The position numbers and the translations under genes were made by a program. 64,000 bases of DNA from an uncultured Oligoflexia bacterium (lineage in GTDB: Bacteria > Bdellovibrionota > Bacteriovoracia > Bacteriovoracales > Bacteriovoracaceae), in the NCBI GenBank assembly GCA_937120495.1, contig CAKZJW010000024.1, forward strand, positions 1 to 64,000, read 5' to 3'. How positions within the stretch are numbered: the first letter of the stretch is position 1; each line of letters begins with the position of its first letter. The notes beneath the pieces were generated by a model. It had not been told where the DNA came from. It did not search any database and saw nothing but the letters and a program-made list of their open reading frames with translations. Positions 1 to 10,347 of this stretch are shown here, piece by piece.

Positions 1-344
1 AATTCATCAACAGATAAAGAAGTCCCTTGTCTGTTTAATAAAGTTTTTAAATTGTTTTTTGCATAAACACCAGAGATGAAAACTTTGGCTGACGGGTACT
101 TTTCAATTTTCTTAAAAGTATAATCTAGTCTTCCTGAATCACCTGTATAAACGGCAATTAGATCAGGAGCTTTTTCAAAAAGAGCAAGTTTTGCTTTTTC
201 ATTCTGTTCTTGTGCATAAAAAGGAAGGTATAGGCAAAGAGTAAAAAATACGATTGTAAGTGTGAAAAGAACAATCAGTGAGTCTCTTACAAGTCTTCTT
301 GATCTCGTATACTTTGACTCGAACATGTATTTTTTATCAAACAT
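1..344 (-). CDS. YdcF/DUF218-like membrane protein, partial
   Basis: The C-terminal part runs off the left edge. The visible N-terminus (about 114 residues) has a basic stretch, then one membrane segment at about residues 25-45, then an extracytoplasmic region with PDLIAVYTGDSGRLDYTF and SAKVFISGVY. That pattern (a nucleotide-like PDxIxVLxGxxxR strand, then an ISGG-type strand) matches the DUF218 family (YdcF, SanA, ElyC), whose members act in cell-envelope maintenance; the precise reaction here is unknown. Its ATG overlaps the stop codon of ridA by one base (TAATG), so the two are probably co-transcribed. Family assignment is moderately sure, function is not. Confidence 0.6.
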   Translation of the reverse strand, partial: MFDKKYMFESKYTRSRRLVRDSLIVLFTLTIVFFTLCLYLPFYAQEQNEKAKLALFEKAPDLIAVYTGDSGRLDYTFKKIEKYPSAKVFISGVYAKNNLKTLLNRQGTSLSVDE

Positions 345-730
345 TATGCTTTTGCCGCAATAACTTCAATCTCAACAAGAGCTCCCTTTGGAAGAGCTGG
401 CACCTGCACACAGCTTCTTGCTGGGTATGGTTCTTTGAAATACTCAATATAAGCAGCGTTTACTTTGTCAAAGTTTTCAAGGTCAGTTACAAAAATTGAA
501 GTTTTTAAAATATGCTCACGAGAAATTTCACAGTGAGATAGAAGACCATCAATATTTTTCATGATTTGATTTGTTTGTGCTTCAAAACCTTCAAGAAGAG
601 ACCCTGTACTTGGATCAATTCCAATTTGCCCTGAAAAATAAAAAACACCGTTGTACTCAACACCCTGAGAGTAGGTACCAACAGCACTGGGTGCTTTGTC
701 TGTAGCTATAATATTTTTTTGAAAGCTCAT
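344..730 (-). CDS. ridA: RidA family reactive imine/enamine deaminase
   Basis: A 128-residue protein of the YjgF/YER057c/UK114 family, the normal length for RidA. These small cytosolic trimers hydrolyse 2-aminoacrylate and other enamine/imine by-products of PLP enzymes. The family signature is clear: the QIGIDP strand, AQTNQIMKNID helix, and the C-terminal PYPARSCVQVPALPKGALVEIEVIA, which includes the conserved Arg that binds the substrate carboxylate. It sits in a minus-strand group with maeB upstream (10-bp gap) and a DUF218 gene downstream. Confidence 0.93.
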   Translation of the reverse strand: MSFQKNIIATDKAPSAVGTYSQGVEYNGVFYFSGQIGIDPSTGSLLEGFEAQTNQIMKNIDGLLSHCEISREHILKTSIFVTDLENFDKVNAAYIEYFKEPYPARSCVQVPALPKGALVEIEVIAAKA

Positions 731-739
731 GATTATTCC

Positions 740-3004
740 TTATTTTCTAATTTCACTTAAAAGTGCAGTTAGGTGAGTCATATTAACAATTTCTTCAACA
801 GTTGATGTTCTTTGAACGATATTCACTGGTTGATCAAGTGGAGCTAAGATAGGTCCGATTGCAGTACATTCACTTAATTGTGTTAATAATTTATAACTAA
901 TATTTGCAGATTGAAGATCAGGGAAAATTAAAATATCAGCAGGTCTATCTAGTGATGAGAACTTAAATAGATTTGATCTAATAATTTCATTAACAGCTAC
1001 ATCGGCTTGCATTTCACCATCAACCATTAAGTCCGGCATTCTTTCTTTCGTAATCTCAACGGCTTTAATAATCTTTTTTGACTCAGGATCAATATTAGAC
1101 CCAAAGTTTGTATAGCTTAAAAATGCTACAGCAGGATCTTTCTGCATTAAATCCTTATAAAGAGCAGTTGCAGATTCTGCGATACCAGCAAGATCCTCTG
1201 AAGAGGGATTCTTTTGAGCTGTACAGTCTGCAAGAAAAAGAACTCTTTGCTTAAATACTAAAACCATTACACCTGCAACTTTTTTCGTTGAACTGCCACC
1301 ACTTACTCTCATGATAGGTGTAAAGCAATCTGGATAGTTTTGAGTCGCACCAGTGATCATGGCATCAGCGTGACCTTTCTTAACCATCATCGTTCCAAAG
1401 TAGTTACCACTTTTCATTGATTCCTCTGACAGAGAAAGAGTTGCACCTCTTCTTTGACGTTCTTCATGATACGTAAAATAGTAATCTTTAAAATTTTCAT
1501 TTTTTACAGGACGGATTATTTCAATTTTATTTTTTAAATTATTAAGTCCAAGGGTTTCGATTCTATGCTCAATTGTTTCTGGATTACCAAGAAGGATTGG
1601 TTTTACTTTTCCTTCCTCTGCTAGAATTGAAACTGCCTGAAGAACTCTTCCGTTTGCACCTTCTGCGAATACAACTTTTTTCTTTTTAGTCTTTTTAAGA
1701 CGAGAGCGAATAGATCTCATAAATGCATCTGCTTGACCCATTCTTGCTTCAAGTTCAAGGGCGTATTGGTTGAAGTCTGTAATCTCAAGTCTTGCAACTC
1801 CAGATTCACAACCAGCTTTAGCAACAGCCGGAGATACACGTGTTAAAACTCTTTTATCAAAAGGCTTGGGGATCAAATAATTTTTACCAAAGGTAAAATC
1901 TTCTCCACCATAAGCACTCTTAACATCATCAGGAACTTCTTCTTTTGCTAGGTTTGCAAGGGCGTGAACAGCAGCAATTTTCATTTCTTCATTTATTTTT
2001 TTTGCTCTAATATCAAGGGCCCCTCTAAAGATAAAAGGGAATCCTAGTACATTGTTTACCTGGTTTGGATAATCAGTTCTTCCTGTCGCCATAATTGCAT
2101 CATCACGAACCTCAGCAACTTCTTCTGGTGTAATTTCTGGATCTGGGTTTGCCATTGCAAATATAATTGGATTTTTGGCCATTGATTTAACCATGTCTTT
2201 ATTTACTACACCCTTCGCTGAACAACCCATAAATGCATCAGCATCTTTAAGAGCGTCAGCAAGTGTTTTTGCACTTGTTTCAACTGCAAATTCTTCTTTG
2301 TATGGGTTCATCCCTTCAGCTCTTCCTTTATAGATAACTCCTTTAGAGTCACACATTAAAAGGTTCTTAGGATCAACACCAAGTTTAAAAAATAACTTTG
2401 CAATTGCCATTGCTGCAGCACCTGCACCACTGAAAACAATTTTAGTTTTTGAAATATCTCTTTTTGTTAATTCAATCGCATTGATAAATCCAGCCGTTGC
2501 AATAATTGCAGTACCGTGTTGGTCATCGTGAAATACAGGAATATCTAATTCTTGTAATCTTTTTTCAACTTCAAAACATTCAGGAGCTTTTATATCCTCA
2601 AGATTTATTCCACCAAATGTTGGAGCCATTGCAGTAACGGTAGAAACCATTTCTTCTACTGTCTGACAATCAATCTCAATATCGAAAACATCAATATCAG
2701 CAAAGCGTTTAAATAAAACACCCTTTCCTTCCATAACAGGCTTTCCAGCAAGTGCACCAATATTTCCAAGTCCAAGAACAGCTGAACCATTAGAAACAAC
2801 TCCGACTAAATTTCCTTTTGATGTGTACTTATAAGCATCTTCAGGATTATTTGCAATTTCTAAACAAGGCTCTGCAACTCCAGGTGAGTATGCAAGAGAT
2901 AAGTCTCTCGATGTAATACAAGGTTTTGTAGCTATAACTTCAACTTTACCTGGACGTCCACTTGAGTGGTAATCAAGGGCCTGATTTCTTTTTTGTTCGT
3001 TCAC
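740..3004 (-). CDS. maeB: NADP-dependent malic enzyme with phosphotransacetylase-like domain (MaeB)
   Basis: 754 residues, the usual size of MaeB (about 760). The N-terminal 400 residues are malic enzyme: the SPGVAEPC motif, the [14 protein letters not shown] segment, [17 protein letters not shown] and the dinucleotide-binding [16 protein letters not shown]. From about residue 430 to the end lies a phosphate-acetyltransferase domain ([51 protein letters not shown]). It decarboxylates malate to pyruvate with NADP. In characterised MaeB proteins the PTA-like domain is usually regulatory, sensing acetyl-CoA, and not catalytic. It is followed closely by ridA. Confidence 0.95.
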   Translation of the reverse strand: MNEQKRNQALDYHSSGRPGKVEVIATKPCITSRDLSLAYSPGVAEPCLEIANNPEDAYKYTSKGNLVGVVSNGSAVLGLGNIGALAGKPVMEGKGVLFKRFADIDVFDIEIDCQTVEEMVSTVTAMAPTFGGINLEDIKAPECFEVEKRLQELDIPVFHDDQHGTAIIATAGFINAIELTKRDISKTKIVFSGAGAAAMAIAKLFFKLGVDPKNLLMCDSKGVIYKGRAEGMNPYKEEFAVETSAKTLADALKDADAFMGCSAKGVVNKDMVKSMAKNPIIFAMANPDPEITPEEVAEVRDDAIMATGRTDYPNQVNNVLGFPFIFRGALDIRAKKINEEMKIAAVHALANLAKEEVPDDVKSAYGGEDFTFGKNYLIPKPFDKRVLTRVSPAVAKAGCESGVARLEITDFNQYALELEARMGQADAFMRSIRSRLKKTKKKKVVFAEGANGRVLQAVSILAEEGKVKPILLGNPETIEHRIETLGLNNLKNKIEIIRPVKNENFKDYYFTYHEERQRRGATLSLSEESMKSGNYFGTMMVKKGHADAMITGATQNYPDCFTPIMRVSGGSSTKKVAGVMVLVFKQRVLFLADCTAQKNPSSEDLAGIAESATALYKDLMQKDPAVAFLSYTNFGSNIDPESKKIIKAVEITKERMPDLMVDGEMQADVAVNEIIRSNLFKFSSLDRPADILIFPDLQSANISYKLLTQLSECTAIGPILAPLDQPVNIVQRTSTVEEIVNMTHLTALLSEIRK

Positions 3005-3124
3005 GATATTTCCTTATGTAATTTTCAGATAATACTCTCTTAAAATAAACGATTATTCTACTAGTTTGCCACGTGTCATATCTTTAACTTTTATTAAAAT
3101 TAGAAAATAAAGTATACTTATTCG

Positions 3125-3784
3125 ATGAAAAAAATATTGATAGAAAATTTCCATGAGATTTCCCTTTTAGTTGGGGAGGAAAAGACTGATGTTATCTCTG
3201 TAATGCCTGATCAGATAAGCTTTAAGAACAATAGGGATATGAAAGTAGGCGAGAGCCATAATGTTGTTGTGAGAGTTCTCGATAAGCTCTGTGATATTTC
3301 GCTTCATGTTAATTCTATTGAAAATAAAATTGTAGAGGCAAAAGTTGAGGGCAGTTGCGATATTTACCGAAACTTTGTGACCGATTACTTCAATGCAGAG
3401 ATCCAAGGAATGAATTTAAAGGAAATCTCTAAGGAGCAAACAAAAAATGCACCAGAGGGTGAGCCTTATTGGTTCTTTGTAGATAGTGATAATGAAATTT
3501 ATTACACGGCTGTAAAAGAGAAAATTACGAGTTTTCAAATTGCTTTTAGTGGTGAAATGATCTGTTTCGATGGAAATGGTGTCATCATTGGTAGTAAGTG
3601 GGAAGAAGATTCAGACAGAATAAAAGCAAAAGGATCTGATCTTATAAAAGAGGGATCAAAACTTTCAAAAAATACGATGGAACTTCTTTTTAGGTTTATT
3701 CAATCTTGTCAGAAAATTAAAAGTGATCATAAAAAAGAAATCTTATCTATTATAAAAAAACGATTTGAAAAAGATTGGGCTTAA
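3125..3784 (+). CDS. hypothetical protein
   Basis: 219 residues without signal peptide or membrane segment. I do not recognise the family. The N-terminal half is beta-rich (ISLLVGEEKTDVISV, VVVRVLDKLCDISLHV), reminiscent of PilZ-type or flagellar-brake barrels, but no RxxxR/DxSxxG motif is visible, so I do not call it PilZ. The C-terminus is helical and lysine-rich. It ends immediately before the ABC-F gene (TAA then ATG with no gap), so the two are likely co-transcribed. It is divergent from maeB across a 120-bp gap. Confidence 0.7.
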   Translation: MKKILIENFHEISLLVGEEKTDVISVMPDQISFKNNRDMKVGESHNVVVRVLDKLCDISLHVNSIENKIVEAKVEGSCDIYRNFVTDYFNAEIQGMNLKEISKEQTKNAPEGEPYWFFVDSDNEIYYTAVKEKITSFQIAFSGEMICFDGNGVIIGSKWEEDSDRIKAKGSDLIKEGSKLSKNTMELLFRFIQSCQKIKSDHKKEILSIIKKRFEKDWA

Positions 3785-5629
3785 ATGATTCAAGTAACAG
3801 GCCTATTTAAAGAATTAGGCTCTAGAATTCTGTTTAATGAAATCACGTTTACATTAAATAAAAATGAACGACTTGGTTTAGTTGGAAGAAATGGCTGTGG
3901 AAAATCGACACTTTTTAAAATGATTACTGGAAAGATTAGTATTGATGGTGGAGAAATTAGTGTTCCAAAGAATTACTCAATAGGTTATTTAGAGCAGCAT
4001 ATCGCTTTTTCAAAAAAGACAGTAATCGATGAATGTATGCAAGTATTATCAAAAGAAGAAGAATTTGATAATTATAAAGCGGAGAAGATTCTATTTGGAC
4101 TTGGCTTCAGTGAAGAGGATTTATTAAAAGATCCACATAGTTTTTCTGGTGGATATCAGATTCGAATAAATTTGACTAAAATTCTTCTTCAATCGCCAAA
4201 TTTACTCTTACTAGATGAGCCTACAAACTATTTAGACATTATTAGTATCAGGTGGCTTGAGAAATTTTTATCTCGTTATCCCGGAGAGATAATTCTTATT
4301 ACTCACGATAGAGATTTTATGCAAAATGTTTGTAACCACACAATGGCAATTCACAGACAAAAACTAACTAAGATTCAGGGGAGTTATCAAAAACTTAAAG
4401 AGAAAATAGAGCTTGAAGAGAGTGTCTATGAAAATACGAGACTAAACCAAGAGAAAAAAAGAAAAGAAATCGAAGCGTTTGTTGAAAGATTTAAGGCTAA
4501 AGCAAGTAAAGCAAATCAGGCTCAATCGCGTTTGAAAATGCTAGAGAAAATGGAAGAGATTGAAGCTTTAGAAAATGTAAAATCCCTAGACTTTAAGTTT
4601 AATTACAAATCATTTATGGCAAAGAGCCTTTGTGAATGTACAAACTTATCGTTTGCCTATCCAACGACAGACACATTGTTTAAAGACCTAAGCTTCTATA
4701 TTAATAAAGGTGAGAAAATTGCAATCATTGGTAAAAATGGTAAAGGGAAATCAACGCTCTTAAATTTATTATCTCAAAAGTTAAATCCTGTTGATGGAGA
4801 GATTCACCTTCATAACTCAGTATCTATTGGCCATTTTGGGCAAACAAATATTAGTGTTCTTCATCCTGAAAATACAATTGAGCAAGAGATTCAAAGTGTA
4901 AACGCTCAGGTTGGTGTTGCAAAAATACGCTCTATTTGCGCGACAATGATGTTTACAGGAGATGATGCTAAGAAGAAAGTTAAAGTGCTTTCCGGAGGAG
5001 AGAAAAGTAGGGTTCTTCTTGGAAAAATTCTAGCAAAAGAGACAAATCTTCTTTTATTAGATGAACCTACAAACCATCTTGATCAAGAGTCAATTAATGC
5101 GTTAAGTGAACAGATTGTAAACTTTGAAGGAGCAGCTGTAATCGTAACTCACAACGAATATATGCTAAGAAAAATTGCCTCAAAATTTATTATATTTCAT
5201 GAAGATAACTGTTTTGAATTTATTGGAAGCTATGATGACTTTTTAACAAAAGTTGGTTGGCAAGAAGAGAGTGAAAATTTAAAAGAGACTGAAGTTCAAA
5301 ACCAAATCTCACATAAAGAGTATAAACATCTAAGAAGTGAATTGATTAAAGAGAGGTCAAGAGCTGTAAAGCCTTTGAAGATAGAAATTGAAAAAATTGA
5401 ATCAAGTATCTCTGAATGTGAAAAAAATGTAGAAGACGCAAATAATTCTTTAATCAAGGCCTCTGAAGATGATGCAGGGGATGAGATTGTTAAATATTCA
5501 AAAATTCTAAGTGAAAATGAACAAAAAATTGAAGATCTATTCGAGCAGTTAGAAGAAGATTCTAATAAGTTAATGGAAATAGAAGATTCGTTTGAACAAA
5601 AACTAGTTTCTCTTGAGTCTCTTAAATAG
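3785..5629 (+). CDS. ABC-F family ATPase, Uup-like
   Basis: 614 residues with two ABC cassettes and no membrane domain, the ABC-F layout of ribosome-associated ATPases. Walker A sites are GRNGCGKST (about residue 38) and GKNGKGKST (about 318); signatures are FSGGYQIR and LSGGEKSR; both Walker B sites are followed by the LLLDEPTN motif. The interdomain linker is charged and helical. After the second cassette comes an approximately 110-residue coiled coil, as in Uup. Family members act on stalled ribosomes; the exact member is uncertain. Its 3' end overlaps the 3' end of the opposite-strand subtilase by 27 bp. Confidence 0.9.
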   Translation: MIQVTGLFKELGSRILFNEITFTLNKNERLGLVGRNGCGKSTLFKMITGKISIDGGEISVPKNYSIGYLEQHIAFSKKTVIDECMQVLSKEEEFDNYKAEKILFGLGFSEEDLLKDPHSFSGGYQIRINLTKILLQSPNLLLLDEPTNYLDIISIRWLEKFLSRYPGEIILITHDRDFMQNVCNHTMAIHRQKLTKIQGSYQKLKEKIELEESVYENTRLNQEKKRKEIEAFVERFKAKASKANQAQSRLKMLEKMEEIEALENVKSLDFKFNYKSFMAKSLCECTNLSFAYPTTDTLFKDLSFYINKGEKIAIIGKNGKGKSTLLNLLSQKLNPVDGEIHLHNSVSIGHFGQTNISVLHPENTIEQEIQSVNAQVGVAKIRSICATMMFTGDDAKKKVKVLSGGEKSRVLLGKILAKETNLLLLDEPTNHLDQESINALSEQIVNFEGAAVIVTHNEYMLRKIASKFIIFHEDNCFEFIGSYDDFLTKVGWQEESENLKETEVQNQISHKEYKHLRSELIKERSRAVKPLKIEIEKIESSISECEKNVEDANNSLIKASEDDAGDEIVKYSKILSENEQKIEDLFEQLEEDSNKLMEIEDSFEQKLVSLESLK

Positions 5630-7405
5630 TCTTGAAAAGAATTTTCTAATTCTTTTCTTTCTAGGCTTCTTTGGGGCTTTAACTTTTTTAACTTTTAAAG
5701 ATTTAAGAGCTTTATAAACATTCGGAATACCAGCATTAATTGCAATATTCGAAAGTAGAGTTAAACCATCCTCTCCCTTTCTTACTTTAAGATCAGGATA
5801 ACGATTAGATGTTTTTATAATAATGTCTTTTAGTCTTTGCGCGTCTAAATCATTTTTATAAGATAAAATAACAGCGGCAGCACCAGCAACAACAGGTGTG
5901 GCCATACTTGTACCAGAGGCTAAATTGTACTGATTATCTGGGACTGTTGATCTAATTCGAAGTCCAGGTGCGAAGATGTCTATAGAGTTTTTTCCAAAAT
6001 TTGAAAATCTAGCAATGAAACTAGAGTCAGCGACAGGAGAGCTTGCTCCAATCTCCAGCCAGTTTTCTATAACTTCTTTTTGATACTCTTTCGATGGAAA
6101 TACTGGAATAAGATCATTGTCTTGATTCGAATTTCCCGCAGCATGTAATAGAAGTACATTATTTTGTTGTGCATACTTTATCGCTTCGAAAACAATTTTT
6201 TGTCTTGGAGAATAGCTTTTTCCAAAACTCATATTAATAATTTGAGCACCATTATCAACAGCATATCGAATTGAGTTTGCGATATCTTTGTCTCTCTCAT
6301 CTCCGTTTGGAACAGCTCTTAGTGCCATGATCTTTACGTCTTTTGCAACACCTTCAATACCTATTTCATTTTCTCTATTGGCCGCAATTATTCCCGCAAC
6401 GTGAGTTCCATGAAATGCATCTGTTCCAATAACATCGTTGTTCCCATAGTTCATATCATATGGGTCTGCATAATTATCTTTTACGATATCTGCTCGAGTG
6501 TTTGAATCTAAATTATAGTAGAAGTCTGTATGAACTCTATAGTTTTCAATTTCTTGATTGATATTTTCTGCGTCTAGACCTCTGTCGTATAGATCAAGAA
6601 GAACTTTTACTAAACGATCAATCTCTGGATCTTGAATATCGAGTTGTAATAAAAAATCCTCTGAATAGTCTTCAATATTATAATCTTTTAGAGCTTTTTT
6701 TGTTTGATTCATTGTCTTCAAAGAATCTTTGTAGAAGCTCAAATGCTCCATGGCATTATTAAAGCCAAGATCGTAAACTACTTTTACTTCTTCAAATGTT
6801 TTTTGTTCTTCAAAAGTGAGCTCTCGATTATTTTTTATATTAATAAGTCTTTTGTATTCACGTGTTGATTCAAGGGAGTCAGTTGAAACTTGTCCTTCTT
6901 GATTTCCTTGAATTAACTTATGGTTTTTATCGACTGTCGCCATAGATTTAGAATTTCCAATAAAATTCCATCCAAAAATATCATCAACAAATCCGTTATT
7001 GTCATCATCGATATTATTATTCGGAATTTCATTTTTATTTATCCATATCTTTCCAGCAAGGTCTTCGTGATTTACATCAACACCACTATCAATAACAGCA
7101 ACAATTACTTCCTTCTGTGATTTGTCTCTTTTAAAAGTTTTATAGGCGAGATTTGTTGAAACTCCGTGAAAGCGATCTGTTTCTGGGTCGAAATTAAACC
7201 AACTGGGTTGTACAGAGCCAGCCCAAGTGCTTTGCTCTTCAAATATTGTTCCCTTAACAGTTCTTTGCTTAAGACTTCTTTTGAAACTTTTCGTGCTTTT
7301 TAGATTTTGGCTTTCAATCAATAGATCTCTTTGCATTGGTGTCATTGCCCAAGAGCTTGAGATAGGAAGTAGGAGAGTTAAGGATAGAGGCCAATATTTA
7401 ATCAT
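5603..7405 (-). CDS. secreted subtilisin-like serine protease (S8)
   Basis: 600 residues with an N-terminal signal peptide (LSLTLLLPISSSWA). The S8 catalytic triad is visible: Asp in VAVIDSGVDVNHEDLAG (about D106), His in DAFHGTHVAGIIAA (about 332) and Ser in ASGTSMATPVVAGAAA (about 498), plus the oxyanion Asn in LLHAAGNSNQDND. An unusually long insertion of about 200 residues, largely helical, separates the Asp and His regions. The C-terminus is a highly basic tail (KKVKAPKKPRKKRIRK). Exported proteases are common in predatory bacteria, but a role in prey digestion is only inference. Confidence 0.93.
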   Translation of the reverse strand: MIKYWPLSLTLLLPISSSWAMTPMQRDLLIESQNLKSTKSFKRSLKQRTVKGTIFEEQSTWAGSVQPSWFNFDPETDRFHGVSTNLAYKTFKRDKSQKEVIVAVIDSGVDVNHEDLAGKIWINKNEIPNNNIDDDNNGFVDDIFGWNFIGNSKSMATVDKNHKLIQGNQEGQVSTDSLESTREYKRLINIKNNRELTFEEQKTFEEVKVVYDLGFNNAMEHLSFYKDSLKTMNQTKKALKDYNIEDYSEDFLLQLDIQDPEIDRLVKVLLDLYDRGLDAENINQEIENYRVHTDFYYNLDSNTRADIVKDNYADPYDMNYGNNDVIGTDAFHGTHVAGIIAANRENEIGIEGVAKDVKIMALRAVPNGDERDKDIANSIRYAVDNGAQIINMSFGKSYSPRQKIVFEAIKYAQQNNVLLLHAAGNSNQDNDLIPVFPSKEYQKEVIENWLEIGASSPVADSSFIARFSNFGKNSIDIFAPGLRIRSTVPDNQYNLASGTSMATPVVAGAAAVILSYKNDLDAQRLKDIIIKTSNRYPDLKVRKGEDGLTLLSNIAINAGIPNVYKALKSLKVKKVKAPKKPRKKRIRKFFSRLFKRLKRN

Positions 7406-7452
7406 GACGCACTATAGCAATTATTGTCTACTTTAGAAGTACTTTGAAATAT

Positions 7453-8100
7453 TTACTCAAACAATAAGAGCGTAACATCTTGAATTTTCATAGAGATATC
7501 ATCTAAATCACCGTTATTATTTATAATGTGATCAGATTGCTTTCTCTTTTGTTCAATTGATATTTGTTTATCTAAAATGCTCTTTGCCAAATCTTGTGAA
7601 ATCTTATCCCGCGCTATGAGTCTTTGAATTTGAGTTTCTTCCGAGCAGTAAACACAAACAGATACATCGATTAGTGGCTTTAGCTTTTTTTCAAATAGAA
7701 GTGGGACGTCATAGACCACAAATGACGGAGCATTAAAAAGCTTCATGGCCTTTTCAAATTCACTTGGAAGCCTGGCATATATATGATTTTCAAGTTTCTG
7801 TTGAATAAATTCATCTTTAAAAAAAGCTTCACGCAAAGTGGGAAAGTGAATTTCTTCATCTTTGATGCTCTGAGGTGAAAGTGAATTTACAAGTGTTATT
7901 GTACTTTGGTCTTTATAGATTTTATGTACTAACTCGTCCGCGTCTATGAGTGGAAAACCGAGTTTTTTTAAATGATTAGAAACAGTCGACTTTCCTGTTG
8001 CAATGCTTCCGGTTAAACCAATTATAGGTATGCTTAACCCATAAAGTCTTGTGTCGGAGTCGAGTGTGATGTACTTTTGTTTGAGCTTTAATTCTGTCAT
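7453..8100 (-). CDS. coaE: dephospho-CoA kinase
   Basis: About 215 residues from the ATG at 8100; an in-frame GTG at 8124 would add eight. It phosphorylates the 3'-hydroxyl of dephospho-CoA, the last step of CoA synthesis. The P-loop GLTGSIATGKST and the following LGFPLIDADELVH are diagnostic, with the VVYDVPLLFEK strand and LIARDKIS region later. The approximately 25-residue extension before the P-loop is longer than usual. No close operon partner: the phhA gene is divergent. Confidence 0.92.
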   Translation of the reverse strand: MTELKLKQKYITLDSDTRLYGLSIPIIGLTGSIATGKSTVSNHLKKLGFPLIDADELVHKIYKDQSTITLVNSLSPQSIKDEEIHFPTLREAFFKDEFIQQKLENHIYARLPSEFEKAMKLFNAPSFVVYDVPLLFEKKLKPLIDVSVCVYCSEETQIQRLIARDKISQDLAKSILDKQISIEQKRKQSDHIINNNGDLDDISMKIQDVTLLLFE

Positions 8101-8156
8101 AACTAATTGTAAACTAAAGCGCACAAAAACTAAATGTGAATAAATACAGAGGTTCT

Positions 8157-8981
8157 ATGAAAGCACATAAATATGTTTCAAATCCAGTGGATGAAAACGG
8201 ATATGTAGAGTGGAGTAGTGTTGAAGATCAAACTTGGTCTAAGCTTGTTGATAGACAAGGTGATATCGTAAAAGGTAGGGCCTGCTCTGAATATATGAAT
8301 GGTTTAGAGATTCTTGGTTTTACAGATAAGGTGCCTCAGTTGCCTGAACTTAATAAAAAACTTGATGAGTGTACTGGTTGGGGAGTTGCTCCTGTTCCAG
8401 CATTAATTCAACCCAAAGAGTTTTTCACGTTACTTTCAAATAAAAGATTTCCCGCAGCAACATTTATAAGAACACCTGAAGAGATGGATTATCTACAAGA
8501 GCCAGATATTTTTCATGAGCTTTATGGACATACACCTTTATTGACCAATCAAGCCTATGCTGATTTCATGCAAAAATTTGGAGAGCTTGCTCTTAAAGCG
8601 GATCCAAAAGATAGAAGACGTTTGTTCAGATTATTTTGGTTTACGATTGAGTTTGGATTATTAAAAACAAAAGAAGGTTTTAAAGCCTATGGTGGAGGGA
8701 TTCTTTCATCAATTGGAGAAACTCAGTTCGCACTTACTGATGATAATGAAAAAGAGCCATTCGATATTCTAAATGTTCTTAGAACACCGTATAGAATAGA
8801 TATCATGCAACCTTTATATTTTTACTTAGAGAGTTTTGATGATCTATTTACAATTTTAGATCACGATATATTAGGTATATTACAAAAAGCAAAAGAGCTT
8901 GGTGACTTTGAACCAAAGTATCCACCAAAAGAAAGAGTAGAAGATAATAATGATGGCTCAATGAGTTCAATGGGGTGTTAG
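8157..8981 (+). CDS. phhA: phenylalanine-4-hydroxylase
   Basis: 274 residues, the size of bacterial monomeric PheH without a regulatory domain. It converts phenylalanine to tyrosine with tetrahydropterin and O2. Iron ligands are visible in FHELYGHTPLL (two His, four residues apart) and the Glu in FTIEFGLLK. The start at 8157 is preferred because AGAGG lies just before it; an upstream in-frame start at 8136 lacks a ribosome site. It abuts the pterin-carbinolamine dehydratase gene, giving the standard phhAB pair. Confidence 0.95.
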   Translation: MKAHKYVSNPVDENGYVEWSSVEDQTWSKLVDRQGDIVKGRACSEYMNGLEILGFTDKVPQLPELNKKLDECTGWGVAPVPALIQPKEFFTLLSNKRFPAATFIRTPEEMDYLQEPDIFHELYGHTPLLTNQAYADFMQKFGELALKADPKDRRRLFRLFWFTIEFGLLKTKEGFKAYGGGILSSIGETQFALTDDNEKEPFDILNVLRTPYRIDIMQPLYFYLESFDDLFTILDHDILGILQKAKELGDFEPKYPPKERVEDNNDGSMSSMGC

Positions 8982-9245
8982 ATGAGTGATAGAATAAATG
9001 AATTAAAAGATGGTTGGGAAATAATTGAAGGAAAGAAGCTTCGTCAGAAATTTCAATTCAAAGGTTTTTTAAAAACAATGTCATTTGTTAATGCTGTCGC
9101 TTGGGAAGCAAATAGAAATATGCACCACCCAGATATGGAAGTTACATTCAATACTTGTACAATCAATATCACGACTCATGATGAAGGGAATACTCTGACT
9201 GATAAAGATTTTGATCTGGCAAAATCAATCGACCAACTAGGCTAA
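8982..9245 (+). CDS. phhB: pterin-4a-carbinolamine dehydratase
   Basis: 87 residues, matching the PCD/DCoH family. It dehydrates the 4a-hydroxytetrahydropterin released by PhhA so that the cofactor can be recycled. The core motif is NMHHPDMEVTFNTCTINITTHD, with the conserved histidines of the active site, and the C-terminal LTDKDFDLAKSID helix. It starts directly after the phhA stop codon, so translational coupling is likely. Confidence 0.94.
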   Translation: MSDRINELKDGWEIIEGKKLRQKFQFKGFLKTMSFVNAVAWEANRNMHHPDMEVTFNTCTINITTHDEGNTLTDKDFDLAKSIDQLG

Positions 9246-9322
9246 GTGCTTAATATTAAAGTCCTTTCTAATAAAAATAAAAAAGATAGTAACCTTTTAG
9301 TCAAAAGATTCGTTTTACTATT

Positions 9323-9862
9323 ATGAGCGAATTAAATGAGGCCATTTTAGGATTGAAGCAAGGTGAAGATGATGCATTCAGTTTTATCTACAACTTATTT
9401 GAGAAAAGCCTTTATAATCATCTTTATCGAATGCTCGGAAGTGAATCAAGAGCTGAAGAGATATTTCAAGAAACAATGCTCTCTTTAATAAAAAAAATTG
9501 ATCTCTATAGTCATAGGGATGATCTACAAAATAGCTTTAAGTCTTGGATTTTTAGAATTGCTACAAATCTTGCAATCGATGAAATAAGGAAAAATAAAAG
9601 TGTGTCTCCTCTTGAAGAGAATTATTCAATAACTGAAAAAAACAAAATTGAAATACATGATACCGAACAAAGAATTCATTTTCTTATTGGAAAGCTTCCT
9701 TTAATGCAAAGAACGTTTCTTGGATTAAGAGTAAAAGAAGATCTTTCAATAAAAGAGATTGCTGTTATTTGTAAGGTAGAAGTTAATGCCGTGAAACAAG
9801 GTTTATTCAGAGGTCGAAAAGCTTTGAAGGATCTATTAATTGAAGAAGGAATTGTATTATGA
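9323..9862 (+). CDS. ECF-type RNA polymerase sigma factor
   Basis: 179 residues with the region 2 pattern (DAFSFIYNLFEKSLYNHLYRM, EEIFQETML, SWIFRIATNLAIDEIRKNKS) and a region 4 helix-turn-helix (LPLMQRTFLGLRVKEDLSIKEIAVICKVEVNAVKQGLFRGRKALK). It directs RNA polymerase to a specific regulon. Its stop overlaps the start of the next gene (ATGA), a zinc-finger-type anti-sigma candidate, the standard arrangement for ECF pairs. Two secretin-domain proteins follow and are probably under the same control. Confidence 0.93.
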   Translation: MSELNEAILGLKQGEDDAFSFIYNLFEKSLYNHLYRMLGSESRAEEIFQETMLSLIKKIDLYSHRDDLQNSFKSWIFRIATNLAIDEIRKNKSVSPLEENYSITEKNKIEIHDTEQRIHFLIGKLPLMQRTFLGLRVKEDLSIKEIAVICKVEVNAVKQGLFRGRKALKDLLIEEGIVL

Positions 9863-10347
9863 ATCATCCATCGATTAAAGATATTCAAAATTACTTTGAA
9901 TCAATTGAAGATAAATCTAAGACGACTTCTTTAAAAAAACATATTGAATCTTGTGATAAATGTACTTTGATTTTATCTCAGATGGCCAAAATCGATATTC
10001 TTTTAAATAAAGACTCTGAGGTAGAAGTAAGTACAAAAGTACAAGCGGAAACTTTCTTTAAGGCTTCAAGTCTTTTAAAGGAGAAACGCTTAAATCTTAA
10101 AAAAGAAAAAATTCAAAAAGAGATAAAATTAGAGAATATTCAAGTCATTAAAAACTTTTTAACAAATTATACGAATTCAACTTTAAAGAACTTGAAATAT
10201 CCTCTGGCCCAAGCTTCAGCTCTTTTAGTCTTAATTGCTTTTCTAACAGAGGCCTCAAGAGATAAAGAAATAATCCAAAGTGAAAAAATATTGAAAAATG
10301 AATTTAGTGTTGTTTACGCTGAATCTGAAGGAGAAATAAGTGAATAA
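9859..10347 (+). CDS. probable anti-sigma factor (zinc-finger type, membrane-anchored)
   Basis: 162 residues. The N-terminal HxxxCxxC (KKHIESCDKC) is the zinc-binding anti-sigma signature, followed by a helical linker and one hydrophobic segment at about residues 115-130 (LAQASALLVLIAFLT) that could span the inner membrane. It starts inside the sigma gene stop, as cognate anti-sigma factors usually do. The role is inferred from motif and position; the signal it senses is unknown. Its 3' end overlaps the next gene by 8 bp. Confidence 0.8.
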   Translation: MNHPSIKDIQNYFESIEDKSKTTSLKKHIESCDKCTLILSQMAKIDILLNKDSEVEVSTKVQAETFFKASSLLKEKRLNLKKEKIQKEIKLENIQVIKNFLTNYTNSTLKNLKYPLAQASALLVLIAFLTEASRDKEIIQSEKILKNEFSVVYAESEGEISE